Made by a program: the position numbers and the translations under genes. Below, piece after piece: positions 8,091 to 15,656 of a stretch of 64,000 nucleotides of DNA (positions are counted from its first letter, which is position 1; each line of letters opens with the position of its first letter). The notes beneath the pieces are model-generated. The model saw only the letters and a list, made by a program, of their open reading frames with translations, was not told where the DNA came from and searched no databases. Source of the DNA: Solobacterium sp. UBA3691 (GTDB lineage Bacteria; Bacillota_I; Bacilli_A; Erysipelotrichales; Erysipelotrichaceae); assembly GCA_002372175.1 (NCBI GenBank), contig DFIS01000021.1, forward strand, positions 30,583 through 94,582, written 5' to 3'.

Positions 8091-9206
8091 CTATGACTGT
8101 TCATCACTGAGTGCAGAATCCACCGGATCCTGTCCGTTCTTCAGTGTCGGCCACCCTATTGTCCGGTTCAGCAGAGAGAGGATCGGATGGAACCGGGGAT
8201 TGACCATGCCTGTATATTCGATAAACAGTTCGAACAGGACAAACATGACCGCCACCATCGCAAGCCCGTAGCGGGGATAGAAATAGCTCAGGACCGCACT
8301 TCCCGCAAACAGCGCCGTGACCAGATACAGGGTCAGCACCGTACGCTGGTGTCCGAGTTTCAGCTTGATCATCAGCACATGATGCAGATGTCCCTTGTCC
8401 GCCTGGGAGAACTTCTGTCCCTTCAGCTTACGGCGGATGATCGCCAGCAGTGTATCACTGATCGGAATAAACAGTAACAGGATCGGGAAACCCAGCGTGA
8501 TCAGAGCCGTTGTCTTAAAACCAAGCAGCGAGATACAGGCAATCGTAAAGCCCATGAACTGGGCGCCGCAGTCACCGACAAAGATCGAAGCCGGATGGAA
8601 GTTATACGGCAGGAAGCCGAGGATCGCACCGCTGAGACAGAGTGCCAGAATACAGATATCACGTCTGCCCATGAAATAGCCGAGCAGACCGATCGTCAGG
8701 ATAACGATCGTGGAAATGCCGGAAGAAAGACCGTCAAGACCATCGATCAGGTTGATCGCATTGGTAATACCGATGATCCAGAAAAACGAGATACCGTACG
8801 TGATCAGAGGATTGGTCAGAGCCAGTCCGAAGATATGCATCTCCGAAAGATAGATCTTGCCCAGGATCATCGCAACCAGAGCACCGGCAACCTGAAACAT
8901 GATCTTCTTCTTCGGTGAAAGATCATAGATATCATCGAGCAGTCCGCCGATAAACACCAGTGTGCCGCCGAGAACGATACCGTTGAGGGTATCATCCGCT
9001 GACATGAACAGGGTGACCGCAAGGATAAATGCCACAAAGATCGCGGTTCCGCCCATTCTGACGATCTTGCCGTGATGCACCGTACGCTGGTTCTCCTGAG
9101 CATAGATACCAAGCTTAAAACCGATCTGTTTGCAGACCGGAACCAGGATCAGCGATACCACGAACGGTACCAGGAAATACGGTAACGCACCTAAGACAAG
9201 ATTCAT
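8091..9206 (-). CDS. tagO: Undecaprenyl-phosphate GlcNAc-1-phosphate transferase family (TagO/WecA-like)
   Basis: A multi-spanning membrane enzyme of 371 residues that transfers a sugar-1-phosphate from a UDP-sugar to undecaprenyl phosphate, starting teichoic acid or other envelope polymer synthesis. The family motifs GGLLDDIYDLSPKKK and NLIDGLDGLSSGIS carry the catalytic Asp residues, and about 11 membrane segments are visible. The start is 9206 because GGAAGG lies just upstream; a TTG five codons earlier overlaps that site. Its own extended -10 promoter (9227-9232) and an upstream hairpin separate it from upp. MraY is the main alternative, but the lack of the MraY C-terminal pattern favours TagO/WecA. 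Confidence 0.88.
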   Translation of the reverse strand: MNLVLGALPYFLVPFVVSLILVPVCKQIGFKLGIYAQENQRTVHHGKIVRMGGTAIFVAFILAVTLFMSADDTLNGIVLGGTLVFIGGLLDDIYDLSPKKKIMFQVAGALVAMILGKIYLSEMHIFGLALTNPLITYGISFFWIIGITNAINLIDGLDGLSSGISTIVILTIGLLGYFMGRRDICILALCLSGAILGFLPYNFHPASIFVGDCGAQFMGFTIACISLLGFKTTALITLGFPILLLFIPISDTLLAIIRRKLKGQKFSQADKGHLHHVLMIKLKLGHQRTVLTLYLVTALFAGSAVLSYFYPRYGLAMVAVMFVLFELFIEYTGMVNPRFHPILSLLNRTIGWPTLKNGQDPVDSALSDEQS

Positions 9207-9226
9207 TGATTTACCTTCCAACGGCT

Positions 9227-9235
9227 ATTATAACA
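9227..9235 (-). promoter_or_regulatory. Extended -10 promoter for tagO
   Basis: On the minus strand the sequence reads TG-T-TATAAT, an extended -10 element, 20 nt upstream of the tagO ATG. No good -35 is seen because that region is occupied by the hairpin at 9237-9261. Confidence 0.55.
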
Positions 9236-9236
9236 T

Positions 9237-9261
9237 GACAGCAGGCATACTGCCTGCTGTC
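9237..9261 (-). terminator. Hairpin between the DUF1146 gene and tagO
   Basis: A 10-bp perfect stem (GACAGCAGGC / GCCTGCTGTC) with a 5-nt loop, beginning 3 nt after the DUF1146 stop. There is no strong T-run, so termination may be partial. The hairpin lies directly next to the tagO -10 element. Confidence 0.55.
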
Positions 9262-9263
9262 CG

Positions 9264-9458
9264 TTACGAATAAATAAAACTGAGGATGAAACTGCCGGTC
9301 AGATATGCCAGAGCCATCACCAGAAGCGCATACAGAAGCTGTGCCTGCCAGACATGATTGGCCTTGATCATCTTTTCAAAGTTCACTGCGCTCATGCCGT
9401 AGAACGACAGCACAAGACACATGATATATACAGCAGTCTCAAGATAGAAGCGGATCAT
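9264..9458 (-). CDS. DUF1146 family small membrane protein (YwzB-like)
   Basis: A 64-residue protein with two membrane spans (about 5-24 and 42-62) separated by the short loop NFEKMIKANHVWQAQ, the layout of DUF1146/YwzB proteins of Firmicutes. Function is unknown. Its ATG overlaps the upp stop by one base (TAATG), so it is translated as the second gene of the upp unit. Confidence 0.8.
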   Translation of the reverse strand: MIRFYLETAVYIMCLVLSFYGMSAVNFEKMIKANHVWQAQLLYALLVMALAYLTGSFILSFIYS

Positions 9459-10078
9459 TACTTCGTGCCGAAGATACGGTCACCCGCATCGCCGAGACCC
9501 GGTACGATATAACCGACTTCATTAAGGTGATCATCCATTGCCGCAAGATAGATATCCACATCCGGGTGGGCCTTCTGTACAGCCTTGACACCCTCGGGAA
9601 CACCCACCAGACAGACAAGCTTGATATTTTTCGCACCGCGTTTCTTGATCATATCGATGGCAGCGACAGCACTGCCGCCGGTTGCCAGCATCGGGTCAAC
9701 GACCATGCATACAGCTTCATCAAGTCCGCTCGGGAACTTGGCAAAATATTCCTGAGGCTGTAATGTCTCTTCATCACGGAACAGACCGATAAAGCCAACC
9801 TTGGCTGTCGGCACAAGTCTGCGGATACCGTCAAGCAGACCGATACCTGCTCTCAGGATCGGTATAATGACTACTTCTTTAGACAGTTCATAACCTGTGC
9901 AGGGGCCGATCGGTGTCACCACATCCACCGGACGTGTCGGCAGATCGCGGCAGACCTCGTAAGCCATCAGTTCAGCAATCTCATCAAGATATTCACGGAA
10001 ATCCTTGGTACCTGTCTCCTTCCTGCGCATCTGTGTCAGTTTATGCGTGATCAGGGGATGATTCAGTACTTCCAACAT
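9458..10078 (-). CDS. upp: Uracil phosphoribosyltransferase
   Basis: Pyrimidine salvage enzyme making UMP from uracil and PRPP. It is 206 residues, the normal length. The PRPP site MVVDPMLATGGSAVAAIDM and the uracil-binding C-terminal region YIVPGLGDAGDRIFGTK are intact. A strong AAGGAGG lies about 8 nt upstream of the ATG. The 86-nt region to the divergent GT-B-like gene contains TATGAT and TATAGA boxes that could serve as the -10, but I cannot choose between them. Confidence 0.96.
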   Translation of the reverse strand: MLEVLNHPLITHKLTQMRRKETGTKDFREYLDEIAELMAYEVCRDLPTRPVDVVTPIGPCTGYELSKEVVIIPILRAGIGLLDGIRRLVPTAKVGFIGLFRDEETLQPQEYFAKFPSGLDEAVCMVVDPMLATGGSAVAAIDMIKKRGAKNIKLVCLVGVPEGVKAVQKAHPDVDIYLAAMDDHLNEVGYIVPGLGDAGDRIFGTK

Positions 10079-10152
10079 AAAAATGCCTCCTTGTTCTCTC
10101 TATAAATCATATTTGAATGCCCATCAAAAAACAACCACCCTGAATTTAATGC

Positions 10153-10158
10153 TATACT
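10153..10158 (+). promoter_or_regulatory. -10 box 6 nt before the GT-B-like gene start
   Basis: TGc-TATACT (extended -10) ends 6 nt before the ATG at 10165, and no Shine-Dalgarno sequence is present. If this box is used, transcription begins at or within a base or two of the start codon, giving a leaderless mRNA. Confidence 0.6.
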
Positions 10159-10164
10159 AAACAC

Positions 10165-11256
10165 ATGAAGGTTCTTGTCGTTCCCGCACTGCACGCAAAA
10201 GAAGATATCTCGGACCGCTTTACCGCCCGGGATATTATCGATTTTCTGGCTGAACAGAGACAGGAAGTCTATGTCAGTGCACCTGAAGGGATGTTCAAGC
10301 AGGGTATTGCCTGTGATTGCGCAAAACCGGCACGACCGCTGTTCGGACTGAAGAATGCACCGCGCTCACCCGAAGAAGAACTCTATGAGGCCGGCACTGC
10401 CTCCGGAAAATACCTGCGCAATGATACCGGAAAGATCTTGTCGGCAGTGAAGAAATACCATCCGGACGTGATCCTGGATCTTGGACGTGTTTCAGCGTTG
10501 ATCGCAGCCAGACTGACCGGTGTCCCGGTCGTATCGCTGGTCAGCGGCAATCTGTTCCGCAGCCGCAGTTTTGACAGTAAAGCCCTGCGTGGTATCAACG
10601 AGACCCTGTCTTCCTATAAGTTCGAACAGGTATTCAGGGTCACCGATCTCTATGCCTATGCGAATGGGCTCTTTACCCTGGGACCGGCTTCTCTGGATCC
10701 TTTTGCGGAAGAAGAGAGACTGGTCAGGATCGGATATCTGTCCTACCTTCCGGAGACCGGTTCAAAGACCGATAAAGTATTCATCGTGTTTAACAAGCTG
10801 CCGATGTCTGCCGGCAGACTGAATACACTGCTCGCCGACACATATAAAGGGGCACCCTATCCCATTGAGATCTGGTACCCCGGATGTGATATCGGCAGAG
10901 ATCAGAACCTGCACTATACTTCCGCTCTGCGTATCAGCAGACTCTCGGAAGCACGGGCAGTGATCCATGACGGCAGTGACTATATCTTCCGTCAGAGTAC
11001 ACTGAGGGCTATTCCCCAGGTCATCATTCATGACGGCAGCTGGAATACCGCCCGCAACGCCGCATCCCTGAGCCGCAGCGGCTTCGGCACATCGGTGCCG
11101 TCGGAGGATCTCAGTGTACAGACATTATACGAGGGCTATCGGCGCATACTTGCCAGTGACAGTTACCAGGCCAATGCCGGCATACTGCGTGAAGAAGCTG
11201 TACGGATGGGCGGCGGTGAGCTTCTGCTGGAACTGCTCAGCCGCACACAGATGTGA
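10165..11256 (+). CDS. GT-B-fold glycosyltransferase-like protein
   Basis: A 363-residue soluble protein. The layout suggests a UDP-glycosyltransferase-like GT-B fold. The N-terminal Rossmann half begins MKVLVVPALHAKEDISDRF, with HPDVILDLGRVSALIAARL in the middle. The C-terminal half has EARAVIHDGSDYIFRQS and AIPQVIIHDGSWNTARNA, resembling the acceptor-loop His-Asp region of macrolide-type glycosyltransferases. Substrate is unknown and the usual GGxGT signature is not clear, so it may be a non-catalytic relative. It is monocistronic, with a near-start -10 box, no ribosome site, and a strong terminator just after the stop. Its last 20 nt overlap the convergent SGNH gene. Confidence 0.6.
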   Translation: MKVLVVPALHAKEDISDRFTARDIIDFLAEQRQEVYVSAPEGMFKQGIACDCAKPARPLFGLKNAPRSPEEELYEAGTASGKYLRNDTGKILSAVKKYHPDVILDLGRVSALIAARLTGVPVVSLVSGNLFRSRSFDSKALRGINETLSSYKFEQVFRVTDLYAYANGLFTLGPASLDPFAEEERLVRIGYLSYLPETGSKTDKVFIVFNKLPMSAGRLNTLLADTYKGAPYPIEIWYPGCDIGRDQNLHYTSALRISRLSEARAVIHDGSDYIFRQSTLRAIPQVIIHDGSWNTARNAASLSRSGFGTSVPSEDLSVQTLYEGYRRILASDSYQANAGILREEAVRMGGGELLLELLSRTQM

Positions 11257-11932
11257 TCACGGACAGGATCCTGTCCGTTTTTTCTTTGTCCAGAGCTGTC
11301 GGAATACGTCCGGTATCCTCAATCAGCCGGGGAAGCTCACGGTCGATCGGTGCATCATCCATGAAGCTGAAGCCGTAACCGCTGACCGTATCGGAGATCC
11401 TGCCGGTGATCACCCTGCACAGCACCGAAGCAATCAGGAAATCACCGTAGGGACCGGCATGTTCGCCGTCTTTCCAGAACAGATCTATATCGGGATATGT
11501 GTTAAGGACCTGCTGCCAGACAAGACCGATCGGTGCCAGTTGTGCACCGGTCTCCTGCTGCAGTTCTGTACATGTATCGATCATCTTCTGCTGGTTTTCG
11601 GGGAAACGTTTCTCTGCCCATGTCATATATATGACCGGTATCGTATCTGTCTTCTGACACAGGGAGATGATCTCCTTGCCGTACTTCAGTGTTTCCTCCT
11701 TCGGCGGATAGGGATGGGCAGCCTGCTGTATCACACAGTAGTCATAATTGCCGTACATCAGGTTATAACGCAGCGCAAAGTACTCCTGCCGGTGCCACTT
11801 CAGGTCTCTTCCGCCATAGCCAAGCATGACCGCTTCCGGCTTCTCTCCGGTCGTTCTGCAGACAAATTCCGCAAACAGTGCCGGCATATCATTGAAGAAC
11901 GTATGACTGTTGCCTACAAATAATACTTTCAT
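11237..11932 (-). CDS. SGNH/GDSL-type hydrolase
   Basis: A 231-residue protein starting with the block I motif VGNSHTFFND (catalytic Ser in GNS). It has GYGGRDL as a likely block II Gly and DGEHAGPYG near the C-terminus as the block V Asp-x-x-His pair. This is the SGNH esterase/lipase architecture; substrates are often acetyl or acyl groups on carbohydrates. No signal peptide is seen, so it is probably cytoplasmic. Its start overlaps the end of the upstream ABC exporter gene (ATGA), with GGAG inside that gene. Its last codons contain the terminator of the convergent GT-B-like gene. Confidence 0.8.
   Translation of the reverse strand: MKVLFVGNSHTFFNDMPALFAEFVCRTTGEKPEAVMLGYGGRDLKWHRQEYFALRYNLMYGNYDYCVIQQAAHPYPPKEETLKYGKEIISLCQKTDTIPVIYMTWAEKRFPENQQKMIDTCTELQQETGAQLAPIGLVWQQVLNTYPDIDLFWKDGEHAGPYGDFLIASVLCRVITGRISDTVSGYGFSFMDDAPIDRELPRLIEDTGRIPTALDKEKTDRILSVITSVCG
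11259..11283 (+). terminator. Intrinsic terminator of the GT-B-like gene, inside the convergent coding region
   Basis: A 20-bp perfect palindrome (ACGGACAGGA/TCCTGTCCGT) begins 2 nt after the plus-strand stop and is followed by TTTTTTCTTTG. It lies within the last codons of the SGNH hydrolase gene on the opposite strand. Confidence 0.85.
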
Positions 11933-13788
11933 TGTGCTTCTCCTGCTTCCTTATCAAGGATCTTTTTTTCTGTTTCCAGCGCTTTCTGGAACTGCGTATC
12001 GTATAACTCACGGTAGATGCCGCCGGCATTGACAAGATCTCTGTGCTGTCCGCGTTCAGCGATCTGTCCGTCCTTGATCACGAGGATCTCATCTGCTGCC
12101 AGGATCGTCGACAGCCTGTGCGCGATCAGAATGCTCGTCCGCGAATCGATCAGCGGATCGATCGCCTCCTGGATCTTTGCCTCGGAGATCGAATCCAGAG
12201 ACGCTGTAGCCTCATCAAAGATCAGCAGTGCCGGATCCTTGAGCAGTACTCTGGCAATCGACAGACGCTGTTTCTCACCGCCGGAAAGCTTCAGACCGCG
12301 GTTGCCGACCATGGTTTCATACCCCTCCGGCTGACTGATGATAAAGTCATGGATATTTGCTTTCTTACAGGCATCCTCCAGTTCTTCTTCGGTCGCATCG
12401 GGCTTGGCATACAGCAGATTGTCACGGATCGTACCGTTGAACAGATACGTATCCTGTGTGACTACACCGATACTGCGGCGCAGGAAGCCAAGATCCAGCT
12501 TCCGTACATCCACACCGTCAAAGCTGACACTGCCGCTTTCCACATCGTAGAGACGCGGGATCAGGTTGACCAGCGTACTCTTGCCGGAGCCGGAAGGACC
12601 GACGATGGCGATACTGTTGCCGCTGTGCAGAGTGAAGTTGATATCCTTCAGGATCTGTCTTGAGGGTTCATACGAGAAAGACACATGACTGAACTCGACA
12701 TTGCCCTCCGCATGATCAGGTATGACCGCATCCGGGGCATTCTCGATCTCCACCGGCATGTCATAGTATTCAAAGATACGTGTAAACATGGCCATGGAAC
12801 GGATCCAGTCGACCTGGATATTCAGCAGAGAATTGACCGGTCCGTACATTCTTCCCAGCAGTGAGATCAGTACCGTAATATCACCTACGGTCAGATCCGC
12901 ATTGTATTTAAGCATCAGGATACCGCCGACCAGATACAGTGTCATCGGTCCTACGCTCGATACCGTGCTCATGACGACCCGGAACCAGCGTCCTGCCATT
13001 GACTCTTTGACATTCAGGTCGATCATCCGCCGGTTGGCCTTTACATATCTGTCATACTCATACTCTTCCTTGGTAAACAGCTTGACCAGCATCTGTCCGG
13101 AGACAGACAGCGTCTCGTTCAGGATTCCGTTGATCTCATCCCGGCTGGCCTGAGCTTCCCGTGTCAGTTCCCATCTGGTCTTTCCGGCTTTCCGTGTCGG
13201 CAACGTAAGCAGAGGCATCAGCAGGATACTGACAACAGCGATGATCCAGTTCTTCTGAAACATCGCAAAAGCCGCAATACCCAGCGTCATGACATTGGAG
13301 ATGATACTGGTAAACGTCGAAGAGATCACACGTTCAACACCGGAGATATCATCGGTCATGCGGGTGATGATATCACCCTGGTTATTGGTCGTAAAGAAGC
13401 TCTGCGGCATCTTCTGCAGGTGGGAAAACATCATATTGCGCATATCAAACGTAATATGCTGGGAGATCCACGTATTCAGATAACTCTCTGCCACACCGAT
13501 CAGATTGGCCCCGACCGTCACCAGGAAGGACAGTGCCAGCAGTCTTATCAGCATGTTCAGATCTCTGCCGATCAGACCCTCATCAATAATGCGTCCGCTG
13601 ATGATCGAAGGCAGAAGATTAAACAATGAAGATACCAGAATGCAGATCAGTACAAGGATCAGCTGTTTCCAGTATGGTTTCAGGTAGGAAAGTACTCTCA
13701 GCAGCAGTGCTTTCGTCACTTTTGGTGCAGATGCTTTTTCTTCTTCTGTAAGATACCCGCGTCGGCCGGGTCCGCCTCTCATGGACAT
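11929..13788 (-). CDS. ABC exporter, fused membrane and ATPase domains
   Basis: A 619-residue half-transporter of the MsbA/LmrA/BmrA type. The N-terminal membrane domain (about 25-330) has six spans. The ATPase has Walker A GPSGSGKST (Lys about 403), the Q-loop VVTQDTYLF, the signature LSGGEKQR, Walker B ALLIFDEATASLDS and the H-loop IAHRLST. Such proteins export drugs, lipids or peptides as homodimers or heterodimers. No partner half-transporter is adjacent, so a homodimer is likely. AGAGGA precedes the ATG. It overlaps the SGNH hydrolase gene downstream by 4 nt, so export and hydrolysis of one class of compound is a reasonable but untested link. Confidence 0.93.
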   Translation of the reverse strand: MSMRGGPGRRGYLTEEEKASAPKVTKALLLRVLSYLKPYWKQLILVLICILVSSLFNLLPSIISGRIIDEGLIGRDLNMLIRLLALSFLVTVGANLIGVAESYLNTWISQHITFDMRNMMFSHLQKMPQSFFTTNNQGDIITRMTDDISGVERVISSTFTSIISNVMTLGIAAFAMFQKNWIIAVVSILLMPLLTLPTRKAGKTRWELTREAQASRDEINGILNETLSVSGQMLVKLFTKEEYEYDRYVKANRRMIDLNVKESMAGRWFRVVMSTVSSVGPMTLYLVGGILMLKYNADLTVGDITVLISLLGRMYGPVNSLLNIQVDWIRSMAMFTRIFEYYDMPVEIENAPDAVIPDHAEGNVEFSHVSFSYEPSRQILKDINFTLHSGNSIAIVGPSGSGKSTLVNLIPRLYDVESGSVSFDGVDVRKLDLGFLRRSIGVVTQDTYLFNGTIRDNLLYAKPDATEEELEDACKKANIHDFIISQPEGYETMVGNRGLKLSGGEKQRLSIARVLLKDPALLIFDEATASLDSISEAKIQEAIDPLIDSRTSILIAHRLSTILAADEILVIKDGQIAERGQHRDLVNAGGIYRELYDTQFQKALETEKKILDKEAGEAQ

Positions 13789-13820
13789 GGATCATCCTCT
13801 TCTTTCTGTTCTCTGGAATG

Positions 13821-13876
13821 CACAGGAGCTCCTGTGCCGGCTGTATCGGAAATGATCACTGTTTGTACAATTGTAC
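13821..13876 (-). promoter_or_regulatory. Palindromes in the ABC exporter upstream region
   Basis: Two perfect palindromes lie between the ABC exporter gene and the next terminator: CACAGGAGCTCCTGTG (13821-13836) and GTACAATTGTAC (13865-13876). On the minus strand a possible promoter TTGTAC-N17-GATACA starts inside the second palindrome and ends before the first. That layout is what an operator-controlled exporter promoter would look like, but no regulator gene is adjacent. Confidence 0.4.
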
Positions 13877-13919
13877 TACATACAGGCACAGAGCTGATGC
13901 TTATTCTGTACACAGAAAA

Positions 13920-13937
13920 GAAGTCCCGGAGGACTTC
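13920..13937 (-). terminator. Terminator of the GT-C-like gene
   Basis: Stem GAAGTCC-TCCG-GGACTTC followed by TTTTCTG on the minus strand. The hairpin overlaps the last two bases of the stop codon region of the upstream gene. Confidence 0.75.
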
Positions 13938-15654
13938 AGTGTTTACGGATCAGCACATACAGCAGTACAGCCAGTGACAGTACGGAGATCGCCGCCGAGA
14001 TCTTCTGGATCTTTGTGCCGGCATACTCAATGACGTAGGTATGCGTACCGGCTTCAGCCTTGAGCTGTATCCTGCCGGAATAGGTATGCTGGGAGATATA
14101 CGGATACTTGACGGTCACCCCGTTTTCGTCCAGTTCCCGGATCCGGTATCCCTTGTACCAGGTCATCGGGATCAGCACCCAGGTATCTTCGGTGAAGGAT
14201 GATGTGAACTTCAGCGTTGTGCCCTTGCGCTCATACGGTATGCCGAGATGTCCGTACGACAGATCATCCAGTTCCGTGCCGACATTATAGTAGTCGTAGT
14301 AATAGGCATCCGCATACGGCAGATACTCCCCGAAGGAGAGCTCCTCCCAGTTCCAGCGCGATTCCGCAATGATCACGTTGGCATACTTACGCTCTGTAAA
14401 CAGCTCTTCGGCAGTTGCACTGCGGTCGATCACCTTCAGCTGTACAGGATCATTGATACAGCTGAACAGATACGAAAGATTCCAGCCGGTAAAGACAAGT
14501 ATGCATGCCGCAAGGATCTTTGCGCTTTTCTTCGATATCCCGGTCAGGATCCAGCAGATGATAAGACTCGCACCGACCAGTCCCGGAGTATAGAGCCGGG
14601 AGGGAAACTGCATGAACGAGATAAACGGGATCCTGTAGATCGGCAGGACCGGTGTTGAACAAAGCAGCACCAGTACAAACATCACAAAGACCTGGGTAAT
14701 ATATTTGTTCTTTTTAACAAACAGATAACCAAACGGCAGGATACCGGCCAGAGTACCGAGATTCTTCAGGGTATCTGCCCTGTCAACACCGCGGGAATTG
14801 CGCCACTGCAGGGAATGATCCGCAAAGAAATCACCGAAGAGATCCTTTAACGGAACCATGTACTGCTGTAACATATCCGAGCCGATATGATGCACGATCA
14901 GATCCTGGGAGACATACTGTTCAAACATCGGGAAGAAGAACACCGCCGTCAAGCCAAGCCCCAGTGCTGCAGCTTTGACCAGTGTTGTCATGATCTTCGG
15001 GGTGGTGATCACCGTTTTGATATTGATCAGTACACTGAGGATAAGAATGACCGTAGCCATGGCTGCGGTGATCAGGTGGGAATGCACAAGCAGCGCAAAG
15101 ACAGCCGCCAGTGCCAGCCAGTTATCCTTCTTCAGTACCAGCAGGTCATAGATCACATACAGCAGAAACGGCAGGACGCCCAGCGCAAAGATCTCACCCA
15201 GAGCTGCCCGGATGAAGATATCGGTCACGAAATAGTTGGCTGTCACATATACAAAAGCGGTAAGCAGTGCACAGTCCTTCCGGTGCAGGATATGTTCCAG
15301 CGTAATGCTCATATGCAGAGCCGCAAGATACACAGAGACAAAGACAAGGAGCTCAAACATCGTCACTAACGGCACATGACAGAGATGTACCAGCAGAGAC
15401 GGAATGATCAGAAAGATATCACTGTAGAACAGCGGCGAGGCATATCCGTAGCCAAAGTTCTTGTTCGGGTATACCGCCATCGGAAACTGATGATCCAGCA
15501 GTGTATGGTATACACCTTCGATGCGGGAGAGATGAAACTGCAGATCATGAGCATTGTATATATACTGTGAAAAATACGGAAGCACCGTAAAACAAGCGAT
15601 TCCGAGGCATACCAGCAGATTCACTTTGTATTTATCGAAGTACTTCCGTATCAT
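13936..15654 (-). CDS. Polytopic membrane protein, PTPS-related/GT-C-like family
   Basis: A 572-residue protein with 10 or more membrane helices and a C-terminal extracytoplasmic domain (about 400-545) before a last helix. The N-terminus carries YNAHDLQFHLSRIEGVYHTL and NKNFGYGYASPLFYSD, typical of the bacterial integral membrane family annotated as 6-pyruvoyl-tetrahydropterin synthase related, which resembles GT-C glycosyltransferases such as YfhO. The acidic H-D pair after the first helix is the usual GT-C active-site position. A role in transferring sugars to lipid-linked or surface polymers is plausible. No ribosome site is seen; it starts 3 nt after the pepF stop, so translation is probably coupled. 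Confidence 0.75.
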   Translation of the reverse strand: MIRKYFDKYKVNLLVCLGIACFTVLPYFSQYIYNAHDLQFHLSRIEGVYHTLLDHQFPMAVYPNKNFGYGYASPLFYSDIFLIIPSLLVHLCHVPLVTMFELLVFVSVYLAALHMSITLEHILHRKDCALLTAFVYVTANYFVTDIFIRAALGEIFALGVLPFLLYVIYDLLVLKKDNWLALAAVFALLVHSHLITAAMATVILILSVLINIKTVITTPKIMTTLVKAAALGLGLTAVFFFPMFEQYVSQDLIVHHIGSDMLQQYMVPLKDLFGDFFADHSLQWRNSRGVDRADTLKNLGTLAGILPFGYLFVKKNKYITQVFVMFVLVLLCSTPVLPIYRIPFISFMQFPSRLYTPGLVGASLIICWILTGISKKSAKILAACILVFTGWNLSYLFSCINDPVQLKVIDRSATAEELFTERKYANVIIAESRWNWEELSFGEYLPYADAYYYDYYNVGTELDDLSYGHLGIPYERKGTTLKFTSSFTEDTWVLIPMTWYKGYRIRELDENGVTVKYPYISQHTYSGRIQLKAEAGTHTYVIEYAGTKIQKISAAISVLSLAVLLYVLIRKH

Positions 15655-15656
15655 GT

